Positions 22,730-35,639 of a stretch of 64,000 bases of DNA are shown here, piece after piece. The notes under the pieces are model-generated. The model ran no database searches, had not been told where the DNA came from, and saw nothing but the letters and a program-made list of their open reading frames with translations. The DNA is from Hypericum androsaemum. Lineage: Eukaryota > Streptophyta > Magnoliopsida > Malpighiales > Hypericaceae. Location of the stretch: the NCBI GenBank assembly GCA_963995505.1, contig OZ023180.1:14088689-14152688 (forward strand), given 5' to 3'. Each line of letters opens with the position of its first letter. The stretch's first letter is position 1. Position numbers and translations under genes: made by a program.

Positions 22730-25700
22730 TTCTTAAAACGATCTATTTTTAATACTATTTGGATCAACTTCATTAAATTTTAAGTGAAGTTTGAGTGTTA
22801 TATAAGCAGAATATTTATATACACTGTTTACTTTTTGTTTTTTGGCATTTACTCCCAGAATAATTAAATTGTTACAATCAGAATCAAATACGCAATAATA
22901 GCCTTTGTCATTGCTTAATTTGGGAAAGAAGTAAGCACAATTGACCTCTCTTTGCTCTTTCATTGCTGCAAGATTACTATTAACTCTTCAGTTAGTGGGA
23001 CCTACCAGTATTACCAAAATATACACATACATATATATACACGCTCTTTTGTCCTGACCAGAGAAAAGTACACTCTTTTGTAAATTTTCTTTGTTCTTCT
23101 TCTCGAAAAAGGGATTTTCTCATTCTTCCACTTTTTCATGAAGAGTAAACATACGCGGCATATATTATCACGTTGGGGAATCATTATAAGAATGAGTCCT
23201 TAGTTCGGATGGAGTAACCAATTGGGATCACATTGTTGGCAACCAGCCATGATAGTAACCTAATTGACAAATTCATTAGCCTTGCGTAGAGTAAAATTTA
23301 ACTTACATTTAGCAAGTATTTTCAGGGCAAACTTAGCCAACAAATGCTTGATTTTTCACTCTCCAATCTATCAAGCATGTTTTCCCTTGAATGAAGATCA
23401 CTGCAAATAAGCAATCTGATCGAACCGTTGGTGACAGTTTGTCCAATGGCCTAACTTTTTGAATCTGGTGGTGATGCACCAACTATCAGGATAAGATTCA
23501 TACCGAGACCACACTCTTTTGGTATCACTTTTGACCTTCCCTAAATAATTCAAGATTTTGAACTTTTTTTAATTCCGGGTTTATGTTTTATGAAATTAGT
23601 GCAACCAAATTTTTACGAGCCGACGACGTGTCATCAACACAGTGAGTGTTATGAATTATTGATTAATTATTATTTAAGGATATTTCTCAATTGAACTATG
23701 AATCTAATTAGTAGTAGTTAGCATCAATCCTCTATTAGGTATTTACGAACTTTGTGAGATTTATTTTAGGCATATAGTCTCATAATCTATTTTCGAGAAA
23801 CAGAGAAACTAAATTTATGGCGTCTCTCTCTAGCACGCTTTCGTTTATCGTTCTAAGTATATTTTGCATGAATCACATCATATCGTCTCTAGAAACTTTG
23901 GGGTTGTTGTAAAAATGTTACAATTATGCAAATTCCATATTCGAAACTCTTATTTTGACTAGGAGGCAAACTATTCCCTGTCTAACTTCTAAAGAAAATA
24001 TCACATTGGCCTCGAAAGAAGATAATTCTGTTATTATAACATTCATTATTTATAGGGGTTAGAAAAAATAGAAAATTGTAGAACCGTCCCAATTCGAACC
24101 AAAATTTCGGTTTTGAACAGGACCCACAAAATATTTAGTTTGGACCGGATTAGAACTACAAAGATTCGAACCCAACCACAATTTTTAAAAATATCACATT
24201 TGCCTCGAAAGAAGATGATTCTCACGTGTATCTGATTACCGAAAAATCATTACTAAGATGTTAATTGTTCAATTTTGAAAACTACAAAGTATTAAGTGGT
24301 CCATTTTTGAGTTCAAGGTTCTAATTGTTCTTCTTGTACAAGTACAAGGTGGTAAGTGCACTTTATTCTTTTATTTTTAGAGAAACTCCACTCGAGTATT
24401 CTAACTTTTTGAAAAAACTGTAAAGAAAAATTGCTACTGTGTTGAAACTTTCCAGCCTAGCCACGTCATCACTGCGAGTTGTGTGATTGCAAGCTACGTC
24501 ATCGGCAAAAAGCTTACCTGGCATGACAGATGGCCGGACAATTACTCGAGTTGTTAATTGTCACGTCGTTAAAACTCAGGTATGCGTTTGATAAGTTTCA
24601 AACCACATGATTAAATGTTTCAAACGGTCATACTATATGATACTAAAATAAATTTTTTTTAAAAATCTAATTCATAATTACGTATGACCGGACTATAAAT
24701 TATGAAAATTTTCTCAACGGTGCATTTTCATTTTAAAGTTCAAGCTTGGAAATTTTCTTTGGAAAGTTCAAACTTTACTAGATTTAAAGAGTAATTTTTT
24801 CTCTTATTCCCATAATTTCTTTACCAATTGCCGAATCTTGAGGAATGAAAGCTGCATATTTTATTTTTATCTTTTTAATCGAAATTACATGTTATCTAGT
24901 ACAATCACTAAATCAATCAATATTGTACGCTGATGAATCGTATAGTTGTGATCATGGTTAACCTGCAACGTTTGGTTCAGCTTCTGATTAAGCGTTAATG
25001 CGGTTTTAATTTTGGTAAAATTCTCACCAAATCGTCAGCTTTTAACAGGTGCGATCACGGAAACAAAATGGCATTTGAATACTCACTCCACAACCAAGGG
25101 GGAAAAGTCATTAACGGGGACGGCAGATTCTCCTATCACACGACAAAAAAACATATATTTCAATCCAGGCTGGTGCACGGCAAAATATCCAGATTCAGAC
25201 CCAACACTCTGACCAATGCAAACACTTTTGTAAGTTAGTTGTTTTCCTATCTTAATCAATTTGGTATTTATTTTGCTGCTATAACTCTACAAACTCAAAT
25301 TGGATACTGTCTTGATTAAAAATTTTAAATAGAAAAAATTTATTACCATTTCGAATCATTCAAGATACGTCAACAAATTTATTAACAATTTTTTTTTCAA
25401 GATACAGAAGCATACACCCATGGTAAAACCTCTCTAAAGTGATATTATTAGGACGAGAGAAAAAATATCACTTTAAAAAAATTATTACACAAGAGATGCT
25501 TAATTTTTCTCCAAAAATATTAAAATTAAATTTTTAGTAATAATTACATAAATACCAAAAAATGCTTTGTCTATATTCAAATCACCAAAAATTTTGGCTT
25601 ATAACGTTATTCAAACACTACACTCGATTGAGATAGATTTGTACAACAAGTCACAGATCACAATGACCATTTGAAGATAATTAAGAAAATGAATGATGAT

Positions 25701-26063
25701 GTAAAATTTATCAAAAAGCAAAAAAATATTTTTCGAATTCTCAAAATATGTAAAATTATATCTATTTATTCAAAAATATTATTTTGCAGCTATTAAATCT
25801 AACACCGATTTTAAGGACCAAAACTTTTTATTAATTTAGAGAGTTTATCACTTGGTTTTTACTGTAGTACGATTGCCAATTGTCATCCCTTTAAAAAAGA
25901 GAGCACTCCTCGTAAGCTCATGCACATAGGCAGGTGCGGCGGATGCTCATTGAGTCATTTGCCAAGTCAGCCTTCGTTGTCCTCACTAAAAACCCCACTT
26001 TCCTCCTTCACTCCGACCGGAACACATTAACACCAAGTGGCCAATCCATCGGTGTTGGGGGTG
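22730..26063. other. Intergenic, no gene recognised
   Basis: AT-rich. Two short similar pieces 'aatatcacattggcctcgaaagaagat' occur at 23998 and 24188. No gene or RNA structure is evident. Confidence 0.5.
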
Positions 26064-26083
26064 GAGAGAGAGAGAGAGAGAGG
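26064..26083 (+). repeat. (GA)n run in the 5' leader of copy A
   Basis: A GA dinucleotide run about 8 bases before the chosen ATG of the aminotransferase gene. GA/CT tracts are common in plant 5' leaders; no function is shown. Confidence 0.6.
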
Positions 26084-26090
26084 CAGCCAA

Positions 26091-28774
26091 ATGGAGAACG
26101 GGCATCCCAAGAAATGGGCGTTCCAGGGGAACCCGGACCTGACGTCAGCCTCCGCCGTCACCGTCCGGGGGGTGCTGAACGCCCTGATGGGCAACCTCAG
26201 CCAGGCGGAAGAAAGGCCCGTCGTCATCCCCCTCGGCCACGGCGACCCTTCCGCTTTCCCCTCTTTCCGGACCTCCCCCGCAGCCGAGGACGCCGTCGTC
26301 GACGCCCTCAAGTCCGCCCAGTTCAACTCTTACTCTCCCACTGTTGGCCTCCTTCCCGCCAGGAGGTAATATACTCACTAATAATATTAATATGGAAGAA
26401 AAATATCGCTTATTTAGAGTCGAACACTATTAGAACTATTCTAATAGTTAAGAACTATCTGCTCTAATAAAGTGTTTTTTTTATGTTGGTAAGCACTTGA
26501 ACCCGAAATCTATTTGGACAAGGCAATACCATCCTTGTCCTAAAAACAGTGGAAATACAAGGCTCCGTTTGTTTTGCTAGAAAATATTCCGCTGAAAAAT
26601 GATTTTTTTTTACTGGTAAATTTTTTATACACCATGATTACACTAAATTTGAACCTGGAACTCCATGAACTTATCAACGCATTATGCTGTTAGACTATAT
26701 GTTTTTTTCGCCGCAGAAGAATGACTTGTCCTATTGTTTTCAGGAAGTTGTTTTGTACCCTAAATAAGCAATCTTTTCATTGGGGAGAATATTTTCCAGT
26801 GAACCAAACAGAGCCTAATTGACATTGCTCCATGTAATTTGGGTGGCATTTAGAGAGTTTGAACATCTTTTCTCGACCCTTTCTGTTTGAAATGCCTTGA
26901 TAGTGGAGGAAACAAGGACTTGACTTTGTGAGAATTGTGGTTGTTGATATTTGGTTTCCTTTTACAATTCAGAATTAAGACTTTGGTCTTGACTTGATCT
27001 CTGATCTGGTCTTGTAAACAAAAACTATGACAGGGCTGTTGCTGATTACCTCGACCGTGATCTTCCTTACAAGTTATCGACAGACGACGTATTCCTCACG
27101 CTTGGATGCACTCAGGCAATTGAAGTTGCATTGGCGGTTGTTGCTAGACCTGGTGCCAACATTTTGCTTCCCAGGCCTGGCTTTCCTTACTACGAAGCTC
27201 GCTGTGCACAGAGTCAACTTGATTTCCGCTACTTCGACCTTCTTCCGGAGAAGGGTTGGGAGGTTGATCTCGAAGCAGTTAAGAACGCAGCAGATGATAA
27301 TACTGTTGCTATAGTCATTATAAACCCTGGAAATCCTTGTGGCTATGTATACAGCTACAAACATTTGGAGAAAGTAAGGCAGTCGGCTTTTTCTCTTTGG
27401 CTTCCATCTCAAGAAAAACAGAGTTAACACCAGGTCTAGAATGAGGAAAGATGTGCATTGCATCGTTATTGCGAAAACTTGGCTAAGGCTGTTTTAATGT
27501 TTGCTTAATTTTCCTTGTTTTTTGCTTCTAAACAAAGGACACATGCTTCTGCTAATATACTGCATCTGTCTTAGCTAGTTTGTTGATTTTGAGAGTCCTC
27601 TTTGCTCTTAAAAGCATGCATCGATTGCAGCATTGACTCATCTAAATGTGGACTGACTAACAGATTGCGGAGACGGCCAGAGACCTCGGAATTATGGTGA
27701 TCGCTGATGAAGTATATGGTCATCTTGCATTCGGGGAAATGCCCTTTGTGCCAATGGGCGTTTTTGGTTCAATTGTTCCTGTCCTTACGCTTGGATCAAT
27801 ATCAAAGCGATGGATTGTTCCAGGATGGCGGATTGGCTGGCTTGTCACTTGTGATCCAAATGGCATCCTGAAAGACTCTGGGGTACATTCTCTCTTCTCT
27901 CCCACTCTGTATATGCACCCGCACATCGCGCCGGAGATATTCTGACTAGACTTTTGCTCCTGCCTGCTTTTTCACGAACATATAATTTGTGTTTGTGTTT
28001 GCCCGTTAATTTCGCTACCTCTAGGTTGTTGAATCAATCAAGGGCTTCCTGAATGTTTCCTCTGATCCTGCGACTTTCATTCAGGTTTGTCATTCTCAAT
28101 CCCTTGTGGAAGAACTTGTAGGAGGTTTCAAAATAACATTATATATCTTATCCGAGCAGGGTGCGATTCCTCAAATCTTGGAGAATACAAAAGATGATTT
28201 CTTTTCGAACATCAATGGTATATTGAGGAAGGCAGCAAATATATGTCATGGAAAAATTCAAGAAATCCCGTGCATCACTTGTCCGATGAAACCAGAGGGT
28301 GGAATGTTTGTAATGGTGAGGGTATCTATCACGTATCATCACTCGTATACGATAGATCTTTCTCTAGTAAGATGCAGAGTACTAATTCAATTTTTTTCAG
28401 GTGAAACTTAATTTGTCACTTCTAGAAGACATCAAGGATGACATGGAATTTTGTATAAAGTTGGCTAAAGAGGAAGCTGTCATAGTTCTTCCAGGTAATG
28501 TGCCAGTGGATAACCAATGAATGAATGTCTGTCCGTTAGGACCTCTTCCTGCAACTTGTTATCTTTGGTTATTCATTCAATGGAAGAAATCAATTTTGTT
28601 TCCGGTTTTACGGGTAGGTACTAACAAGGAGACCGTGGCGTCTTTGCAGGGACGGCTGTGGGAAAGAAGGATTGGCTGCGAATAACATTCGCCATTGAAC
28701 CGGAAGCCCTTGAAGCTGGACTTGAAAGGATCAAAGTGTTCTACGAGAGACATGCCAAGAAAGTGAAGGACTGA
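26091..28774 (+). CDS. Tyrosine/nicotianamine aminotransferase-like protein, copy A
   Basis: PLP-dependent class I aminotransferase of the plant TAT/NAAT group, which typically converts tyrosine or a related amino acid plus a 2-oxo acid to the 4-hydroxyphenylpyruvate-type product. Seven exons: 26091-26365, 27034-27373, 27664-27882, 28025-28084, 28160-28315, 28401-28494, 28650-28774; all GT-AG. They sum to 1269 bases, 422 residues, normal for the family. Key motifs: [13 protein letters not shown] near the N-terminus, [16 protein letters not shown] (second Asn binds PLP), IADEVYGHL (Asp about 220, Tyr about 223) and SISKRW with the PLP-binding lysine at about 253. I chose ATG 26091 rather than the in-frame ATG at 26037 because MENG...KKW matches the starts of copies B-D. 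No signal peptide, so probably cytosolic. It is clearly diverged from B-D. The substrate cannot be told from sequence. Confidence 0.93.
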
Positions 28775-29235
28775 GTGCCATTTCGTCGGCTGCAAGGATC
28801 AATCGCTCTGAGTTGATCCTTGTGGACACAAGTCTCTGTGTATTGGTCACCAGTTGAGGAATAAGCAAGACGACTACCTGTGATCAGCAACTCTCTGTTG
28901 CTTGTCAGCAAGTTGACTATTAGTAACTTCCGACATTTTAATGTTCTGCCCACAAAACACCTTAGGTGGTTTTGTACTTAAAGAATCAGTGTTTCGTTTT
29001 ACTAAAATCCACTGCAAATCGTAGTTTTCATCGGCTATGAAAGCGAGACGATGGAAACTACTTGCTAGAAAGTAGAAAGGCGAAGGCGAAGAGTTTTGAC
29101 AGTTAAATTATAACTTGAAAATCTTGGACCAGTGGCCAATGATCACAGTGCAAAAAGTACAAACTATGTAAAGATCCAAACACACAACGCGAAAAATTTA
29201 ACAAAACCGATCCATCACACTGACATGAGTGCAAC

Positions 29236-31139
29236 TCAAACATAAGTGTCGATCAACGACTTCCTCATCTCATCGACGATTGCAGTAGGTTGTGCTTCTC
29301 TCAACTTGAACACACTTTCAATGACCGAGAGCTCGGTCGCTGTTGTGTCTGACCCGCAGAATGCCGTCCAATCATTCACGGTCATTCCAGCACCGATCAC
29401 ATCACTTCCACGGTTTACAGTTCCGGCAACCAAGGGGATTTGGAGCAGAGTGGAGAGTTCATCCAGATCCTCAATAGATGTATGGGGATGGACCTGCAAT
29501 GACAGATATGGAGGGTGAGAATAGGGTGCAAGAAGTTAAATAATCTTAACACAAACATTAAACTGAGAAAGTTGTGAGTCCAGCCATTCTTACCAAGCCA
29601 CCTCTGTTGGAGATGGCACAGTAAGTGCCCACAAGAATGTTACCAGCAATGGTCTGCCTAAACACCTCAACACCCAGTACATCAGCAATTAACTCTTCAG
29701 TTTCCTGTTTAATGGGAACAATAAGTAAAATGTAGAGAACTATAGGATCTAGGTTGTGACTCAAAAGACGTAAATCGCATCAATCCAGATGAACTAAATT
29801 TCAAGAATCGTTCCAGCCAGGGATCAATAAATTTACAATCCTGGTCCATCATTTATAAAGATGCATAAAAGATAAAACCCATTTAACCACCAAATTTTGA
29901 CCTTCAAAGAGCGTCAGCTTTAGGGATAATGAAGTTTACCCTGTCGAGATCAGTGTGGGCCAGAGCTACATGATCATTGCAAGCTATGCAATTCCCTAGG
30001 GCAGACAATCTCTCATCTATCCGCTGGACAACAACTTGGTCAGGTAGACTATTCCTCAAGTGTTGAAGTTCTTCAATCAAAACAGGAAAAGACAGTAAGA
30101 GCAGGATTTCCCTTGTATCAGAACAAAAAATGAAAAAAATAAATGCAGCTGTATTTCTCAATCACAATAAAGTTTTCATGCTTGAGAGTTGAGACGGAAT
30201 GCATGCTAAAACTAATTGAGCTGCAATAATGTGCACTTCTTCAATGATAACGAGTATCCATTAAAAAAGGGAAAGGAGAAACAAACTGTGCTCTAGCTCA
30301 GTGAGTACATGATAGTGATGCTAACAATCTTCAACATCATACTACAATGGTAGCCATAGCCTGAGAAATCATCAAGGTATCACACCCGACCCTATCAAAT
30401 TGTGTACAAGATCTAGGGGAAGTTCCTCCTTCCAATTGCTACAGAAGGGACAACTCAAACATTCTGGCTCCTCAGGTGAACCAGAAACAATAGGGGCAAA
30501 GACATCCAAAAGAACATCATTGAAGTAGGAAATACAGAGAGCACATAATAAATTCCAAACTCTACGAGCAAGCAACCAACAAAGATTACCTTGGTCAGTA
30601 GTAGTGTGAGGCACAAGAAGGCCATTTTTATTTCCTGCCAAAAAAAGGCGAGACTTGATTGAGCAACAAACAAAAGATTTAGATTCTAATGCAAAGCAGG
30701 ACAGCAGGGAGGTTCAGACGAATCACCAGCGCATAGCCTTCCAATGATCCTAGTCCCTCCGATAGAGGTCTTAACCACAGGAATAACATCAGCCAACTCA
30801 GACTCGAACACGCTGCAAAGCCAACCCGCAACAACCAACAAGCTTAAATCCACCATGGAACAACATTCACGCACAGACACTAAAACAACCTCACACAACA
30901 CAGACAACAGAAAAGCAAACCAACCTGTAGAAGCTCTCCGACCCGCCAATGGCAACCAAGCAATAAGCATTGGTGAGCTTGGAAAACACACCCACCTCGC
31001 AATTATTCTCAAACTGAAGCCCTAAACAAACAAACAAAAAAGCACACAACTTTATCGAACCAGGAAAACTCAAGGAACAAACCCATCACCAGAACGCTTC
31101 GAAAGAAGCGGATAAAGCAAGAAACTTACTAGTCGCCAT
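29236..31139 (-). CDS. EIF6: Eukaryotic translation initiation factor 6 (eIF6)
   Basis: eIF6 binds the 60S subunit, is needed for its nucleolar maturation and keeps it from joining 40S too early. Seven exons on the minus strand: 31139-31130, 31021-30925, 30812-30727, 30634-30590, 30070-29940, 29704-29594, 29493-29236. They join in frame to 738 bases, 245 residues, exactly the family length. Recognisable segments: [109 protein letters not shown] and the end [12 protein letters not shown]. Exon 1 carries only three full codons before the GTAAGT donor. The exon 3 donor (G|GTGATT) is weak by consensus. The gene appears intact. Its 3' end faces the 3' end of aminotransferase copy A, about 460 bases away. 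Confidence 0.97.
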
Positions 31140-31649
31140 CGATTTGATCACCAAAGTAAACCAACGAAAAGCTACAAGAAGAAAACACCACCACACGTAA
31201 AAAAAACAGAATCTTTCTCAAAAAGACCCAACAGTTCCAATAAACAGATTACACCTCCCGATTAACCACCGGACTTCCACCGACGAGGAAGAGGGTTGGG
31301 GCAAAACAGACGGGAAAAGCGACGCAGAAACTAAAACCCACCCAAAAGCAACAGAGAAACTACACAAACCTACAACGGAGGGGAGAGATGGAGAGAGATG
31401 GGGGGCAAGGGTCAAGCTTCGAGCTTTTTCCCGAGGGGAAGAGGAAGACGAAGGTACCTTTGGAACCAGAGAGGCGGCTACAGGGAGGAGCTGCTAATAA
31501 AAAGGTGAAAAGAAGAGGACCAGGGAAAATCAATTTCTAGGGGTGGGGTGGCGTGGGGTGGGGGGCTGTATTTCAATTATGGGCTTGGTTTTTGGATTTT
31601 TTTTGGGCCTAAGGTCATAAAATTCATGGTCACTCATATATTATAAATT

Positions 31650-32471
31650 GGGAAAAGTCCACTTTCGTACCCTGTGGTATCGATCAAAATCACTTTAGTA
31701 CCCTGTGGTAAAAAATCGATCAATCGAGTCATACTTATTCCAATTAACATCAAAAAGGGCCTCGGGCAGCTGCCCGGAGCTGCCCGAACCTACCCGCCCG
31801 CTGCCCGGGCCACGTGGCGCCACGTCACCAATTCCTCTCCCCTCCGATTTTCCTCCTCCTCCTCCTCCTCCTCCTCCGCGTTCCTCCTCCTCCTCCTCCT
31901 CCCCTCCTCCTCCTCCTCCTCCTCTCCTCCTCCTCCCCGCACCCCCCTCCTCCTCCGCGTCCTCCTCCTCCCCGCGTCCCCCTCCTCCTCCGCGTCCTCC
32001 TCCTCCTCCGCGTCCTCCTCCTCCGCGTCCCCCTCCTCCTCCCCACGTTGCCCTCCTCCTCCGCGTCCTCCTCCTCCCCGCATCCTCCTCCTCCCCACGC
32101 CCCCCTCCTCCCCGCGTCCCCCTCCTCCTCTCCTCCTCCTCCCCGCGTCCTCCTCCCCCTCCTCCTCTCCTCCTCCTCCCCGCGTCCCCCTCCTCCCCCG
32201 CGTCCCCCTCCTCCTCTCCTCCTCCTCCCCGCGTCCTCCTCCCCCTCCTCCTCCTCTCCTCCTCCCCGCGTCCTCCTCCTCCTCCTCTTGGTGACGTGGC
32301 TGGCCACGTGGCCCGGGCAGCGGGCGGGTAGGTTCGGGCAGCTCCGGGCAGCTACCCGAGGCCCTTTTTGATGTTAATTGGAATAAGTATGACTCGATTG
32401 ATCGGTTTTTTACCACAGGGTACTAAAGTAATTTTGGTCGATACCACAGGGTACGAAAGTGGACTTTTCCC
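31650..32471. mobile_element. MULE with pyrimidine-rich core, element 1
   Basis: The 9-bp duplication TTATAAATT lies at 31641-31649 and 32472-32480. Inverted arms of about 190 bp begin GGGAAAAGTCCACTTTCGTA and include the 'taccctgtggta' pair, GGGCAGCTGCCCG palindromes and a CACGTGGCGCCACGTCACC block. Between the arms is about 440 bp of CTC/CCTCCT-rich sequence with interspersed CCCCGCGTCC units. No transposase. The long Pro/Ser or Glu/Gly/Arg frames across it arise from the triplet repeat. It lies about 510 bp upstream of the eIF6 start codon. Confidence 0.9.
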
Positions 32472-32480
32472 TTATAAATT

Positions 32481-33631
32481 TTAGTTCATGACCACTTAAC
32501 CCTTTTTTTTCTCTTTTGTGGTCACTCTTGTATCGTCACTACGACTAATTTTAGATTATAAAATATTTAAAATATCTCAAATATTTTTATTTTCTCTCTC
32601 GTCCTCGTTCCTTCCTCTCTTCTCTAAACTTTCTCTCTCTCCCTTTGGCAAGGAGCCACCAACCTTATTGACGTCGCGCCATCACATCACTATTCATATC
32701 TCGTGTTGACGCATACTTCAACATTTTCATGTCGGAACGCTGATCATGTCGGAACACAATATGACAGATCTTGATGCATGACCCTTGTGCTCAATCTTCT
32801 CAACTCTTTTAGTAAAGTAACTCGGGGTGGCGTTCTATTTGCAGCTCGGGATCAAGCTAAAAAATAAAAGAGTGGTGACGAAAAAAAAATTGAGATCAAA
32901 CAGGGTATGATAAAACTCAAATCATGAAATCCGACATTGCAAATTTTTTATACGAATTTAGATATCTGACGTGGTAGGTGCCGTGATAATGATAAACGCG
33001 AAGTCAAACACAAGTGACGTGGATTCTTTTAAACAAGGCCACAAGTAATCAAACACAAGTGTAAACACACGAAGAATCATCATCTTGGAAAAGTCCCAAA
33101 TGAAACCAAAGAACATCATGTCACCCAACGTCAACTTCATCGAAAGCCAACTTGACAGAGAGACTCGCCTAAAAGATATGCGTGACTTCCTCGAAAGCCA
33201 CACTCTTTTCATGTCACCCAACGTCATTCCTCTATCCTAAATCTCAGGTCCGACGAGGCGTCGAAGATAGGATGGAGAGAGAGAGAGAGAGAGAGGGAGT
33301 TGTACTGGAGGTGAAGGTCGGCGAGATGGGAGGTCGGTCGGCCGGGACTCAATGGAGAAAGGGAAAAGAGAATGAGGGAAAGAAGGAGGAAGGGGTTTGA
33401 CTGGTCAGACTGTTTGATTCGAAAGTTGGACCATATCGTATTAGCTTTCGTACAGTTTTTGAAAACAATGCATATATCTAATATTTTTTGCGCTAAGAGG
33501 AGCGATAGCCATCAAGTTGAACAAGTACGCTTAGTAAAAACGAAAGGGGGAAATAGAAAGTTAGGATCATATTAAATTTATTTTTTAAAAGGCCAAAGAT
33601 GAGGGAGAGAGATATGATAGTGTATTTCATA
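32481..33631. other. Spacer between two related MULEs
   Basis: AT-rich with a CT-rich stretch (32595-32645) and a (GA)n run at 33274-33297. A 'catgtcacccaacgtca' segment is repeated at 33117 and 33211. No gene recognised. Confidence 0.5.
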
Positions 33632-33640
33632 ATATTTATA

Positions 33641-34257
33641 GGGAAAAGTCTATTTTAGTACTCTGTGGTATCGCCCAAAATTACTTTAGTACCTTGTGGT
33701 CAAAAACTAATCAATCGAGTCATACTTATTCCAATTAACATCAAAAAGGTTCTCGGGCAGCTGCCCGAACCTACCCGAACCCTGCCCGAACTACGTGGCC
33801 AGCCACGTCACCAAATTTTGATGACGTGGCGCCACGTGGAGAGGAGGAGGAGGACGCGGGGAGGAGGAGGAGGAGGAGGCGGAGGAGGACGCGGAGAGGA
33901 GGAGGAGGAGGAGGAGGACGCGGAGAGGAGGAGGAGGAGGAGGAGGACGCAGAGGAGGACGCGGAGAGGAGGAGGACGCAGAGAGGAGGAGGAGGCGGAG
34001 GAGGACGCGGAGGAGGAGGAGGAGGGGAGGAGGGAAGGAGATGGATGTCCACGTGGTGCCACGTCATCAAAATTTGGTGACGTGGCTGGCCCCGTAGTTC
34101 GGGCAGGGTTCGGGTAGGTTCGGGCAGGTCCGGGCAGCTGCCCGAGGACCTTTTTTTTGTTAATTGGAATAAGTATGACTCGATTGATCAGTTTTTTACC
34201 ACAGGGTACTAAAGTGATTTTAGGCGATACCACATGGTACTAAAGTAGACTTTTTCC
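33641..34257. mobile_element. MULE with purine-rich core, element 2
   Basis: The 9-bp duplication ATATTTATA lies at 33632-33640 and 34258-34266. Arms resemble element 1 ('actctgtggtatcg...', 'aatcgagtcatacttattccaattaacatcaaaaa', GGGCAGCTGCCCG, TGACGTGGCGCCACGTGG). The core (33840-34040) is GAGGAGGAC-type, the complementary orientation to element 1. No transposase. Confidence 0.9.
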
Positions 34258-34266
34258 ATATTTATA

Positions 34267-34949
34267 TTCATTGTAAATACTTCTGGTGGAGCCGCAACAT
34301 TCTTAAAACTCGACCACAATATAATTTAGTAGGACAAAACCATGTCAGGAAAAGACATTTAACATTTTTTTGTCACGAAAAATTTAGGCCGATTGACCTA
34401 AACTTCGGGGCTTTAAACAGTGTTGGGTTTTGTTCCCCTCCCAATCAAAGTTTTACTATTTCTGCAAGAAGTAAAAATTGACTCACCGACCCCTAAAAAA
34501 TGAGGCAGGATCTGTTACGATCCTATGTATTAAGATATCTAACATCAAGACAGCATATGCACGATTTTCCACTCTTCCAAAATTTCGGGTACATATAACA
34601 TGTTTTGCACGTGTTAGGGCGGTATCTTTTACGTGCTTAATATTTTTCCTTCCTAAAATTCAAACACCTCTAAGTATATAAAGTGCATTGAGACAAATTG
34701 AGAAGCACATATTCGATCCGATGATTCATATTTTCTCGACGGATTGGGAAGTACATCTCTAAAAAAAATAAGTACTGAATCCGCATCAGGGTTAGAGTAA
34801 TCGAATTCACAAGGATAACTGGGGGTTCAAATTCAGTGGAGACATGGATAATCCCCACTGAAGGGGATAGGGGCAATATTGAAAATACAATAATTAAAAA
34901 AAATATCAGCAAAATAATACAATTTATGGAAATACAAATATGAAAATAT
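34267..34949. other. Intergenic, no gene recognised
   Basis: AT-rich; nothing recognisable before the minisatellite that follows. Confidence 0.5.
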
Positions 34950-35180
34950 TGGTTTCCATTTTCTCGGATATTGGTTTCCATCTTCTATGCTATTGGTTTC
35001 ATTCTACTATAATATTGATTTCATTCTACTATGATATTGGTTTCCATCTTCTATGTTACTGGTTTCATTCTACTATGATATTGGTTTCCATCTTCTCAGA
35101 TATTGGTTTTATTCTACTATGATATTGGTTTCATTCTTCTTAAATATTGGTATCATCGTTCTAGGATATTGGTATCTCGG
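34950..35180. repeat. Minisatellite of about 22-bp units overlapping the bZIP 3' end
   Basis: About ten imperfect units of the type 'atattggtttccatcttctatg' and 'atattggtttcattctactatg' alternate along this stretch. It supplies the last codons and the stop of the bZIP frame. Confidence 0.85.
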
Positions 35181-35537
35181 GGATATAGATGTCGTCGAAC
35201 CCCCGACCTCCTCGACGATCTTGAGGACAGTGTTGAGCGACCGGAGGCGGTCGGTGAGCTCCGACACCTGGGAGCGGAGAACATTGTTGGCGGAGTCTAT
35301 CTGGGTGTACCGCGAGGCGGCGAGGTCGATGCTCTGGCGGAGGCGGGCGTTCTGGTCCTGGATGCTGCTAACCTCGTTGACCAGGTCCCCGAGCAGCTTT
35401 TGCTTCTTCATCCTCGACCTCCTCGCCGACTCCCGGTTCGACACCATCCGCTTCCTCTTCCTCTCGTCGACGTGCGCGTACCGAGGGTCGGAGCAGTCCG
35501 ACCCTGTGCTTCCGGCCAGGATCTGGCTTTCGGACAT
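35109..35537 (-). CDS. S1-group bZIP transcription factor (C-terminus altered)
   Basis: Small, apparently intronless bZIP of 142 residues. Basic region: [13 protein letters not shown], with the invariant Asn at 34 and Arg at 42. A leucine zipper from about residue 49 has heptads running through [15 protein letters not shown], then [13 protein letters not shown]. The compact layout plus the conserved uORF just upstream (35640-35726) identify the S1 group (bZIP2/11/44/53-like), which dimerises with group C bZIPs and binds ACGT-type promoter elements in sugar and amino-acid responses. After VEEVGG the usual C-terminal tail (a conserved proline/tryptophan segment in the family) is absent; the frame runs into the minisatellite and stops. 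Either a shortened but working protein or the start of decay. Confidence 0.88.
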   Translation of the reverse strand: MSESQILAGSTGSDCSDPRYAHVDERKRKRMVSNRESARRSRMKKQKLLGDLVNEVSSIQDQNARLRQSIDLAASRYTQIDSANNVLRSQVSELTDRLRSLNTVLKIVEEVGGSTTSISPRYQYPRTMIPIFKKNETNIIVE

Positions 35538-35639
35538 CTCGGTGAGATGAAATTAGGGTTTAAGGAATTGGTCAGAATTGGGGGAGATTAGGGTTGGGGA
35601 CAAAAAAAAACTTAGTGTAGAGATCAGGGGGATTTCAGC

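Noticed and set aside
26037..26090. Upstream in-frame ATG as start of aminotransferase copy A
   Set aside because: It would translate a GA repeat (ERERERG) before MENG; the start at 26091 matches the paralogues.
31674..32416. Several open frames of about 200 codons rich in Pro/Ser or Glu/Arg/Gly on both strands
   Set aside because: They translate the CTC/GAG triplet repeat and arms of a MULE; all frames stay open because the repeat has few stops. No normal domain.
33665..34233. Open frames over the GAGGAGGAC repeat
   Set aside because: Same artefact in the second MULE of the family.
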